DNA of 5,226 bases from Anaerolineae bacterium (lineage in GTDB: Bacteria > Chloroflexota > Anaerolineae > Aggregatilineales > Phototrophicaceae), in assembly GCA_025454715.1 (NCBI GenBank), contig JALONY010000271.1, forward strand, positions 1 to 5,226. Direction: 5' to 3'. The position numbers and the translations under genes were made by a program. The notes under the pieces were generated by a model that saw only the letters and a program-made list of their open reading frames with translations, searched no databases and had not been told where the DNA came from. Below, piece after piece: positions 1 through 5,226 of the stretch (within the stretch, counting starts at the first letter, position 1; the number at the start of each line of letters is the position of its first letter).

Positions 1-699
1 ACCGTCTGGCAAATCTGGGGCGTCCCTGCCGCCATCAATATTGGCGATGCGATGTTCACCCTCGCGTTTCAAGCCCTGCACCGCTTGGCAGATTCCGACG
101 TATCGCCAGAGGTCATCCTAGAAGCACTACACGCCTTCAGCGATACCGCGTTCACCCTGACGCACGGCCAGCATCTCGATATGCGGTTCGAGTCCGAAGA
201 GTTGGTGTCCGTCGATGCCTACCTCACCATGATTCAGGGCAAGACCGCCGCATTGGTGAGCCTGTCGGCCTACCTCGGCGCGCTCATCGCGACCGAAGAC
301 CCCGATGTCGCCATGCACTATGGCAATTTTGCGCTCGGCCTCGGCATCTCATTCCAAATCCATGACGACATCCTCGGCATCTGGGGCGACCCCAAAGTGA
401 CCGGCAAATCTGCCGCCAGCGACATCCTCTCGCGCAAGAAGTCCCTGCCCGTCTTGTATGGCCTGACCAAGAGCGATACGCTCCGCAACCGCTACGCCGA
501 CCCCAATCCGTTCAGCGATCAGGATGTCACGGACATCATCAAAGAACTCGAGGCCGTCGATGCGCTTACCTTCGCGCAACAGATGGAACAGGTCTGGAAT
601 GAACGGGCTCTCGCGGAACTCGAGGCCGCCGAACCTGCCGAGCGCGGTGCATCGAAATTGCGGTCGCTCATGGACGCGCTGTTCGACCGTCAGTCCTGA
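1..699 (+). CDS. Trans-isoprenyl (polyprenyl) diphosphate synthase, 5' end outside the window
   Basis: The frame is open from base 1 and ends at TGA 697-699, giving 232 visible residues. The ATG at 52 is internal: the 17 residues before it (T-V-W-Q-I-W-G-V-P-A-A-I-N-I-G-D-A) are typical family sequence. Enzymes of this family condense isopentenyl diphosphate with an allylic diphosphate to make farnesyl, geranylgeranyl or longer prenyl diphosphates for quinones, carotenoids or lipid carriers in the cytoplasm. Visible family motifs are GQxxD (near 166-180), the M-I-Q-G-K-T-A segment (near 229-249), and the second Asp-rich region F-Q-I-H-D-D-I-L-G-I-W-G-D (352-390) followed by TGKS and a K-K-S-L-P segment. 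The DDxxD form is relaxed to DDxxG with a later Asp, as seen in many short-chain synthases of Actinobacteria and Chloroflexota. About 90-110 N-terminal residues with the first DDxxD motif are missing, so chain length cannot be inferred. It converges on hemW with a 3-base gap. Confidence 0.93.
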   Translation, partial: TVWQIWGVPAAINIGDAMFTLAFQALHRLADSDVSPEVILEALHAFSDTAFTLTHGQHLDMRFESEELVSVDAYLTMIQGKTAALVSLSAYLGALIATEDPDVAMHYGNFALGLGISFQIHDDILGIWGDPKVTGKSAASDILSRKKSLPVLYGLTKSDTLRNRYADPNPFSDQDVTDIIKELEAVDALTFAQQMEQVWNERALAELEAAEPAERGASKLRSLMDALFDRQS

Positions 700-702
700 A
701 CG

Positions 703-1861
703 TCACACCAACTCGCGAAAGACGACGTTGCTTAGCAACCTGCCCTGCGGCGTCAAGCGTACCCGCTCCTGTGTCATTTCAATCAAACCTCGTGCCTCGA
801 AATGATGCAGGACGGTCGGGTGAACCTCCAAGATGTCCTGACCGAACCGCTCAGCAAAACGCTGGCGCACCACCCCCTCTTCGGTCAGCCGCAACCACAT
901 CATCAACGTCTCTGCAATCTCATCGCTTCGCTCAACCGTCACCTCATCGCGGGTGGCCGGTGTGCGCGGAAACGCATAAGGGAGCCCGCGCCCTTCCTGC
1001 ATCAACCGGACATAACGTTGCGGCGCCAGCTCGGTTGCATAGCGCACCCCGCCTGCCCAGCCATGCGCCCCCGCGCCCAGCCCAATATAAGGCTCGTTGC
1101 GCCAATACTGGAGGTTGTGGCGGCATTCTTGCCCGCTACGGCTCCAGTTGCTGATTTCATACTGGCCATACCCCGCCTCGGCCAAACGACTGGTCGCCAT
1201 GTCGTACATATCGGCCATCAGGTCATCGTCGGGCTGTGGCACGCGCTGTTGCTCCACCCACTCCAGCAAGGGCGTCTTCCAGCCCCAGCGCATACAGCGA
1301 AATATGGTCCGGGTCTAGCGCAATCGTTTGGCTCAGCGTGTAAGCCCACGTCTCCAACGTCTGGTACGGCCCGCCATACATCAGGTCGATATTGACCCGT
1401 TCGAACCCCGCTCGTCGTATCTCCGGCATCACGCGTTGCACCACTGCATGGTCATGCCGCCGTGCGTACAGCTTCAGCTCCCCTTCTACGGCGCTCTGCA
1501 TCCCGACGCTCAGCCGGTTAATCCCGATGCTCCGCAGGTCGGCCAAATATGGGTAGCTCAGGTCGTTGGGGTTGGCCTCGATACTGATTTCAGCCGCATC
1601 GTCCAGCTTGAAGGATTGGCGCAATGCCGACAAAAGTACCTCGAACTGCGCTACACTCAGCAAGCTGGGCGTCCCACCCCCAAAAAACACCGTGTGGACA
1701 GGTGTGTCGGGCGCACTCTGCCCAGAAACCCGAATTTCCTCGGCCAATGCCTCGACATACGCCGGTATTAGCGCCTCGAGGTTGATATACGTGTTGAACG
1801 CGCAGTAGGTGCACTTGGTCGTACAAAACGGAATATGAAGATAGAGACTATGAGCGCTCAC
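703..1861 (-). pseudogene. hemW: Frameshifted hemW: radical-SAM heme chaperone (coproporphyrinogen III oxidase-like)
   Basis: HemW is a radical-SAM protein that binds heme and is thought to deliver it to respiratory proteins. It was long annotated as oxygen-independent coproporphyrinogen oxidase. The reading starts at GTG 1859-1861, the only plausible start after the in-frame stop at 1877-1879. The first segment has the iron-sulfur motif C13-x3-C17-x2-C20 inside L-H-I-P-F-C-T-T-K-C-T-Y-C, then GGGTP at 61-65, EANP at 95-98 and S-V-G-M-Q-S at 118-123. It stays family-like through H-I-S-L-Y-A-L-G, then drifts and stops at 1223-1225. Family sequence resumes in another frame at K-T-P-L-L-E-W (1278 downward). 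It includes the HemW-specific HNxxYW motif (H-N-L-Q-Y-W, 1119-1102), G-L-G-A-G-A-H-G-W, and the typical tail G-R-L-L-S-N-V-V-F-R-E-L. The joined product would be about 386 residues, a normal HemW length. The 1159-base span is not a multiple of three, so a 2-base loss or 1-base gain (or 5-base loss) fits. No other lesion is visible, so a recent mutation or sequence error is more likely than an old pseudogene. Confidence 0.9.
1276..1286 (-). other. Frameshift site in hemW
   Basis: On the minus strand, frame 1 reads A-L-G-L-E-D then non-family sequence. Frame 2 reads W-G-W then the family-like K-T-P-L-L-E-W. The two readings can only be joined between about 1286 and 1276, in a stretch with a run of four G (C on the + strand, 1283-1286). 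Relatives usually have about ten residues across this joint (such as A-L-T-x-E-E-G-T-P-L). Here skipping one base would leave eight, adding two bases nine, and adding five bases ten. Which change happened cannot be decided from this sequence alone. No slippery heptamer or following stem-loop suggests programmed shifting. Confidence 0.85.
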
Positions 1862-1890
1862 GACCCGAATACTTTTTCAAGGCATCCCTT

Positions 1891-1910
1891 TATAGCCGAT
1901 TTGCGCTATA
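1891..1910. promoter_or_regulatory. 6-8-6 inverted repeat in the divergent promoter region
   Basis: TATAGC (1891-1896) and its exact reverse complement GCTATA (1905-1910) flank an 8-base spacer. The dyad overlaps the candidate -10 boxes of both hemW and the kinase gene, so a dimeric regulator bound here could affect both directions. It may equally be just the symmetry produced by two facing -10-like boxes. Confidence 0.25.
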
Positions 1911-1912
1911 CT
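1907..1912 (+). promoter_or_regulatory. Possible -10 box for the kinase operon
   Basis: TATACT matches TATAAT at 5 of 6 positions and lies about 50 bases before the kinase start. No convincing -35 box is found 16-19 bases upstream (the bases there are pyrimidine-rich CATCCCTT) and there is no extended TGn element. A promoter must lie somewhere in this 101-base gap because the upstream gene is divergent, but this exact position is weakly supported. Confidence 0.25.
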
Positions 1913-1962
1913 TTCAGGTAATCATCTCAGCCCATCTTACATCATTTAGGTGCTTTACGATC

Positions 1963-3960
1963 ATGTCCGACACGCGCAAATTCGATCCCAATCAAAAAGA
2001 AGTCCCAGATGTCGGCCTTCAGGTCGATATGCTGCTGATGAACCGGTATAAAATCATCGGTGTCCTCGGTGGCGGTGGTATGGGAACCGTCTTCCAAGCT
2101 CGCGACACCCACTTCCCCGAGGCCAAGCGGTTGGTCGCCATCAAAGAGATGATTACCCCGCTGACCAATGACCCCGCACAGCAACAATCCATGTTGCGGA
2201 CTTTCCAGCGTGAGGCCAACATCCTCGCCTCGCTCAGCCACGCAGCCGTCCCCAAAATCTACGATTACTTCAGCACCGAGGCGCGAGCCTATCTGGTGAT
2301 GGAATACATCAACGGCAACGACCTCGACGCGCTGTTGGCACGCACCCGCAGCCTGCCGGTTCAGCGCGTCGTCGAATGGGCCATCGAGCTGTGCGATGTC
2401 CTCGACTACCTTCACAACATCAAGCCCCAGCCGGTCATCTTCCGCGATGTCAAGCCGGCCAATATCATGATTGACAGCCTCGGCAAAGTCCGCCTCATCG
2501 ACTTCGGCATCGCCAAGATTTTCGAGGGCGATAAGAAGCACACCATGATTGGTACCGAGGGTTATTCTGCCCCCGAGCAGTATCGTGGCGATGTCAACCC
2601 TCGTAGCGACATTTACGGCCTCGGGGCAACGCTTCACCACGTCCTGACGCGCAAAGACCCCCGCGTCGAGCCGCCGTTCAGCTTCCACGAGCGCCCCGTA
2701 ATCAAGTTCAACCCGGCGGTACCGCAGAATTTGATCGCGGTCATCGACAAAGCGCTCCAACAGCGGGTGGAAGACCGGTATGCGACATGCTCAGAGATGC
2801 GCCAAGAGCTTGAGCGCGTGCGTGCTTCGGGCTTGTTCTCGTCGTCCGCAGACACCGGCATGGTCAATCCCGCGGCGATGCCCACACCCGCCGCGCCTGC
2901 CGCCCCTGCTCCCGCCAAACCCAAAACCGCGCCGCAAATGCAGGCGGCTCCCCGTACCGATTATCTGGATGAGAGCGGGTCTTCTGCGGTCGTGCAGGCG
3001 CGCTGGCGCTTCAAGACCGAGGATGAGATTCGCGCCAGCCCGACCATCTTCCGTAATGTGGTCTTCGTCGGCAGCTACGACAGCAACCTGTGGGCGGTCA
3101 ATGCAGAGGACGGTAAGTTGGTCTGGAAGTTGCCGACCGGCGCAGGTATCGCCTCCTCCCCTACCGTAGACCCGTCCACCAAGCTGGTCTTCTTCGGGTC
3201 AGAGGACAACATCATCTACGCCGCCGATGTCAACAGCGGCCAAGTCGCATGGACGTACCACACCCGCGACAAAATCCGCGCCTCGCCTCGGGTTGCCCAC
3301 AATCACGTCTTCATCGGCAGCGATGACGGCAAGCTCTATGCGCTGGTTGCCCAGACCGGTCGCTATCTCTGGACGTTCGAGGCCGGCTCTCCCATCCGTA
3401 CCCGTCCCTTCGTCACCAACGAATTGGTCATTTTCGGCGCGGACGATGGGGCGATTTACGGCATCGAGCTGTCGGGCAAGCGTAAATGGGCCATCCGTGC
3501 CAAGCGTGCCGTGAACTCTTCGCCTTATGTCGATCCCAAAGAAAACATCTGCTTCATCGGCTCGTTCGATGGCTATTTGTATGCGCTCGACGCCAGCAAC
3601 GGCTATACCTTGTGGCGTTTCCGTAGCGCCGCCCCCATCCTCTCTAGTCCGGTCGTCTCGGATGAGACGGTCTACATCGGGGCGACCGATGGCAAGTTCT
3701 TTGCCATCAACACCTCATCCGGCAAGGAACGCTGGCAGACCGAACTCCCCAAGCCCATCGTCGCCAGCCCGGTCGTTCACGGCAGTTTCGTCTATATCGG
3801 CTGCACCGATGGCGCGTTCTACTGCTTCGATACCAAGACCGGCAAGCAAGTCTGGAAATTCCAAACCAACGGGCAAATCACCTCGACGCCTTATGTCGAG
3901 AACAACTTGCTCGTTTTTGGCTCGCTCGATCAATATCTCTACGCTCTACCCGTCAGCTAG
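1963..3960 (+). CDS. Soluble Ser/Thr protein kinase with C-terminal eight-repeat PQQ-type beta-propeller
   Basis: This 665-residue protein starts at ATG 1963, with an AGGTG Shine-Dalgarno-like site at 1948-1952. A Hanks-type kinase domain spans about residues 29-287. It shows the Gly-rich loop (G-G-G-G-M-G, 36-41), the ATP-anchoring lysine in V-A-I-K (K61), the helix-C glutamate in R-E-A-N-I-L (E84), F-R-D-V-K-P-A-N (catalytic D162, with N167), D-F-G (180-182), A-P-E (203-205), the helix-F Asp (D216) and a C-lobe Arg (R272). All catalytic residues are present, so it should be active. The HRD histidine is Phe. A Pro/Ala-rich linker (about 300-332) leads to eight W-initiated repeats from residue 348 to the end, each about 39-42 residues. 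I see no hydrophobic stretch long enough for a membrane helix, so it is predicted cytoplasmic. The layout resembles Streptomyces AfsK (kinase plus PQQ-like repeats). PQQ binding itself is not implied; such propellers usually mediate ligand or protein binding. It is the first gene of a likely operon with the PP2C phosphatase 74 bases downstream. Substrate and signal are unknown. Confidence 0.95.
   Translation: MSDTRKFDPNQKEVPDVGLQVDMLLMNRYKIIGVLGGGGMGTVFQARDTHFPEAKRLVAIKEMITPLTNDPAQQQSMLRTFQREANILASLSHAAVPKIYDYFSTEARAYLVMEYINGNDLDALLARTRSLPVQRVVEWAIELCDVLDYLHNIKPQPVIFRDVKPANIMIDSLGKVRLIDFGIAKIFEGDKKHTMIGTEGYSAPEQYRGDVNPRSDIYGLGATLHHVLTRKDPRVEPPFSFHERPVIKFNPAVPQNLIAVIDKALQQRVEDRYATCSEMRQELERVRASGLFSSSADTGMVNPAAMPTPAAPAAPAPAKPKTAPQMQAAPRTDYLDESGSSAVVQARWRFKTEDEIRASPTIFRNVVFVGSYDSNLWAVNAEDGKLVWKLPTGAGIASSPTVDPSTKLVFFGSEDNIIYAADVNSGQVAWTYHTRDKIRASPRVAHNHVFIGSDDGKLYALVAQTGRYLWTFEAGSPIRTRPFVTNELVIFGADDGAIYGIELSGKRKWAIRAKRAVNSSPYVDPKENICFIGSFDGYLYALDASNGYTLWRFRSAAPILSSPVVSDETVYIGATDGKFFAINTSSGKERWQTELPKPIVASPVVHGSFVYIGCTDGAFYCFDTKTGKQVWKFQTNGQITSTPYVENNLLVFGSLDQYLYALPVS
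3004..3957 (+). repeat. Eight tandem PQQ-type propeller repeats (protein level) in the kinase
   Basis: Each repeat begins with Trp and ends just before the next Trp. Blade starts are at 3004, 3124, 3250, 3370, 3487, 3613, 3733 and 3853 (residues 348, 388, 430, 470, 509, 551, 591, 631). Lengths are 40, 42, 40, 39, 42, 40, 40 and 35 residues. The shared pattern is W-x-(F/Y) ... (A/S)-S-P-x-V ... V-x-(F/I)-G-S-x-D-G-x-L-Y-A-L-x-x-x-x-G. Blade 4 (T-R-P, G-I-E-L-S-G-K) and blade 8 (ends at A-L-P-V-S, no closing strand) deviate most. Eight repeats predict a closed eight-bladed propeller, as in quinoprotein dehydrogenases and BamB-like proteins. The repeats are not near-identical in DNA, so this is an old expansion. 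Confidence 0.88.
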
Positions 3961-4022
3961 GCGCCTATTTCATTATGCTTACGCGCATCCGACGGGTCGT
4001 TCATCAGTTTATCCAAGTTATC

Positions 4023-4027
4023 AGAGG
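4023..4027 (+). promoter_or_regulatory. Ribosome binding site that sets the phosphatase start
   Basis: AGAGG lies 7 bases before ATG 4035, a good Shine-Dalgarno position. The earlier in-frame ATG at 3975 has only GCGCCTATTTCATT before it, with no purine-rich site. This favours 4035 as the true start. Confidence 0.7.
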
Positions 4028-4034
4028 TTCACCC

Positions 4035-4946
4035 ATGACCGACACGGCACCACTCCCCCAACGTGACCCCCAGCTCGACATCGGCACCGCCCCGATGCGC
4101 CCGACCGAGCGCATCGGCAGCGATGAGCACACCCACGAGCTGACCAAGGTCGTGCCGCGCCCGCCGGTGGCGCCCCACACCAACGCCCACTTGGCCTATG
4201 GCCAATCCTCCGATGTCGGCATGATTCGCAGCAACAACCAAGACTCCAATTACGTCTTCGTCTCGGCCAGTCGCTCAGGCGATGCCTTCCCGCAATTCGG
4301 CATCTTCATGGTCGCCGACGGCATGGGCGGCCACAGCGACGGCGAATTGGCCTCGGCCACCGTCGTTCGCGTCTCCGCCAGCAACCTGCTCCAAAAGGTT
4401 TACCTGCCCATCATCAACAAAACCGACATCTCCGACCGCGTACCGATGAGCGAAGCCCTCGATGAGGCGTTTCAGGCCGCCCACCGCGTCCTGATTGAGG
4501 ATGTCCCGACCGGCGGTACCACCCTGACCGCCGCCGTCCTGATGGGCAACCTCGCCCACGTCGCCCATGTCGGCGATAGCCGTATCTATCTGGTCAACGA
4601 AGAGAAGATCGAGAAGCTCTCGCGTGACCACTCTTACGTCCAACGCCTGATTGAGCTCAATGAGCTCGACCCGTCCCAAGCCGAAAACCACCCCCAGAAA
4701 AGCGTCCTCTATCGTGCGCTCGGCCTCAGCGAGCAGCTCGATGTCGATGTCATGACTCGGCGCGTTTCATCCGGCTCGTACCTCCTCATTTGCAGCGACG
4801 GGCTGTGGGGTCTGGTCTCCGACGAAGAGTTGCGCTCCATCACCTTGCGCTACCCCCCACAACAAGCCTGTGATACGTTGGTCAGCCTCGCCAATCAGCG
4901 CGGCGGCACCGATAACATCACCGTCGTGATTGTCTATATCCCCTAA
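4035..4946 (+). CDS. PP2C-family Ser/Thr protein phosphatase
   Basis: This is a 303-residue metal-dependent (PPM/PP2C) phosphatase that removes phosphate from Ser/Thr, most plausibly reversing the upstream kinase. The start at 4035 is chosen on its Shine-Dalgarno site; an in-frame ATG at 3975 would add 20 residues. Motifs, numbered from 4035, are V-G-M-I-R-S-N-N-Q-D (61-70, with a catalytic-site Arg at 65 and metal-site D70), V-A-D-G-M-G-G-H (93-100, metal-binding D95 and G96), G-G-T-T-L (160-164), V-G-D-S-R (179-183), R-D-H-S (197-200), R-A-L-G (227-230), C-S-D-G-L-W (253-258, metal-binding D255) and G-G-T-D-N-I-T (290-296, metal-binding D293). The set is complete, so activity is expected. 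Residues 1-50 are Pro/Thr-rich, polar and probably disordered. There is no membrane segment. It sits 74 bases after the kinase with no clear terminator between, and 17 bases before the next gene, which supports co-transcription. It belongs to the stripped-down bacterial PstP/Stp type. Confidence 0.95.
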   Translation: MTDTAPLPQRDPQLDIGTAPMRPTERIGSDEHTHELTKVVPRPPVAPHTNAHLAYGQSSDVGMIRSNNQDSNYVFVSASRSGDAFPQFGIFMVADGMGGHSDGELASATVVRVSASNLLQKVYLPIINKTDISDRVPMSEALDEAFQAAHRVLIEDVPTGGTTLTAAVLMGNLAHVAHVGDSRIYLVNEEKIEKLSRDHSYVQRLIELNELDPSQAENHPQKSVLYRALGLSEQLDVDVMTRRVSSGSYLLICSDGLWGLVSDEELRSITLRYPPQQACDTLVSLANQRGGTDNITVVIVYIP

Positions 4947-4963
4947 CCCGGGGGGATAACGTC

Positions 4964-5226
4964 ATGTCGAACATACCCGATATCGACCCATACGCGGCGC
5001 TGGGGATTCCCCAAGATGCGCCGCTCGAACTCATTGAAGTTGCCTATGAGCTGTTGGCCAAGCGCTATCCCAAAGAAGCCGCGGGCACGACCCAACGCCC
5101 CATCATTGACCGCGCTTATGAACTGCTGACCTCCAAGAACATGGCCTTTTCGGCCATGAAACAACAATCTCGCGTCATCAGTGCTCGGCGTCATTTCTCG
5201 ATGGCCGTCACCACCAGCAGAACCAA
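4964..5226 (+). CDS. J-domain-like protein lacking the HPD motif, 3' end outside the window
   Basis: The frame from ATG 4964 has no stop to the window edge (87 complete codons). A G-rich stretch at 4950-4955 may act as the ribosome binding site, and the start lies 17 bases after the phosphatase stop. Residues 8-33 read D-P-Y-A-A-L-G-I-P-Q-D-A-P then a helix with A-Y-E-L-L-A-K-R-Y. This resembles the first two helices of DnaJ J-domains (Y-x-x-L-G-V-x-x-x-A-x-x-x-x-I-x-x-A-Y-x-x-L-A-x-x-Y). A later R-A-Y-E-L-L-T-S-K-N (50-59) resembles J-domain helix III. Where DnaJ has H-P-D, this protein has P-K-E (36-38), so it should not stimulate DnaK ATPase in the usual way. The codon pattern matches the neighbours, supporting a real gene. 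A role with the kinase and phosphatase is inferred from position only. The rest of the protein, and any extra domain, is not visible. Confidence 0.75.
   Translation, partial: MSNIPDIDPYAALGIPQDAPLELIEVAYELLAKRYPKEAAGTTQRPIIDRAYELLTSKNMAFSAMKQQSRVISARRHFSMAVTTSRT

Larger units (their letters stand above)
1889..1917 (-). promoter_or_regulatory. Candidate sigma70-type promoter of hemW
   Basis: Read on the minus strand there is a -35-like CTGAAA (1917-1912, 4 of 6 matches to TTGACA), a 17-base spacer and a -10-like TATAAA (1894-1889, 5 of 6 to TATAAT). Transcription would start near 1882, about 20 bases before the GTG start at 1861. No strong Shine-Dalgarno sequence is visible before that GTG. 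The spacing is ideal but such matches can arise by chance in an A/T-rich gap. Confidence 0.45.

Noticed and set aside
727..739. GTTGC-TTA-GCAAC hairpin near the hemW stop as a terminator
   Set aside because: The stem is only 5 bp, lies inside the hemW coding end (L-L-S-N), and no T run follows on either strand.
1270..1290. Programmed ribosomal frameshift in hemW
   Set aside because: There is no slippery heptamer, nearby internal Shine-Dalgarno or downstream structure, and HemW families are not known for recoding.
802..1395. Long + strand open frame of 197 codons opposite hemW
   Set aside because: It lies antisense to clear HemW coding sequence, its translation resembles no family, and it arises from codon bias in GC-rich DNA.
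1942..2760. Minus-strand open frame of 272 codons opposite the kinase domain
   Set aside because: It mirrors kinase codons with strong motif content on the + strand. Its translation is rich in D, V and G, as expected for an antisense shadow, and it shows no recognisable domain.
3004..3957. Recent tandem duplication at DNA level
   Set aside because: The repeats match only at protein pattern level, and their DNA differs throughout, as usual for propeller blades.
3961..4034. Terminator or second promoter between kinase and phosphatase
   Set aside because: Only a distant GCGC/GCGC pairing is seen, with no stable stem or T run. No convincing -35/-10 pair stands out, so read-through is the simpler view.
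4943..5194. Minus-strand open frame of 83 codons at the right end
   Set aside because: It overlaps the + strand J-like reading frame, which has a start, a plausible ribosome site, operon spacing and a recognisable motif pattern.

Overview
The window looks like ordinary chromosome from a GC-rich bacterium. My best guess is Chloroflexota (Anaerolineae-like) or a similar lineage rich in eukaryotic-type Ser/Thr signalling. That guess rests on the style of the polyprenyl synthetase (second Asp motif running into L-G-I-W-G-D), the soluble Ser/Thr kinase joined to a beta-propeller, and the neighbouring PP2C and J-like genes. No ribosomal or marker gene is present to settle it. I see no mobile element, CRISPR array, tRNA or rRNA.

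Left part (1-1861): the 3' two thirds of a trans-isoprenyl diphosphate synthase gene runs in from the left edge on the + strand. It meets, tail to tail with 3 bases between the stop codons, a minus-strand hemW gene (radical-SAM heme chaperone, formerly called oxygen-independent coproporphyrinogen oxidase-like). hemW is split by a reading-frame shift near 1276-1286. Both halves are otherwise well conserved in motif content, so this is either a recent lesion or a sequence error.

Centre (1862-1962): a 101-base divergent intergenic region. It holds a reasonable minus-strand promoter for hemW, a weaker + strand -10-like box, and a 6-8-6 inverted repeat lying over both.

Right part (1963-5226): three same-strand genes that look like a signalling operon. 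The first is a 665-residue Ser/Thr protein kinase whose C-terminal half is eight successive PQQ-type beta-propeller repeats, with no membrane segment. The second is a soluble PP2C-family Ser/Thr phosphatase with all metal-binding motifs. The third is the start of a small-domain protein resembling a DnaJ J-domain that lacks the HPD motif, cut by the right edge. The likely logic is that the propeller senses or scaffolds, the kinase phosphorylates, and the phosphatase reverses. The J-like protein may be a partner or substrate. The last two statements are inference from adjacency.
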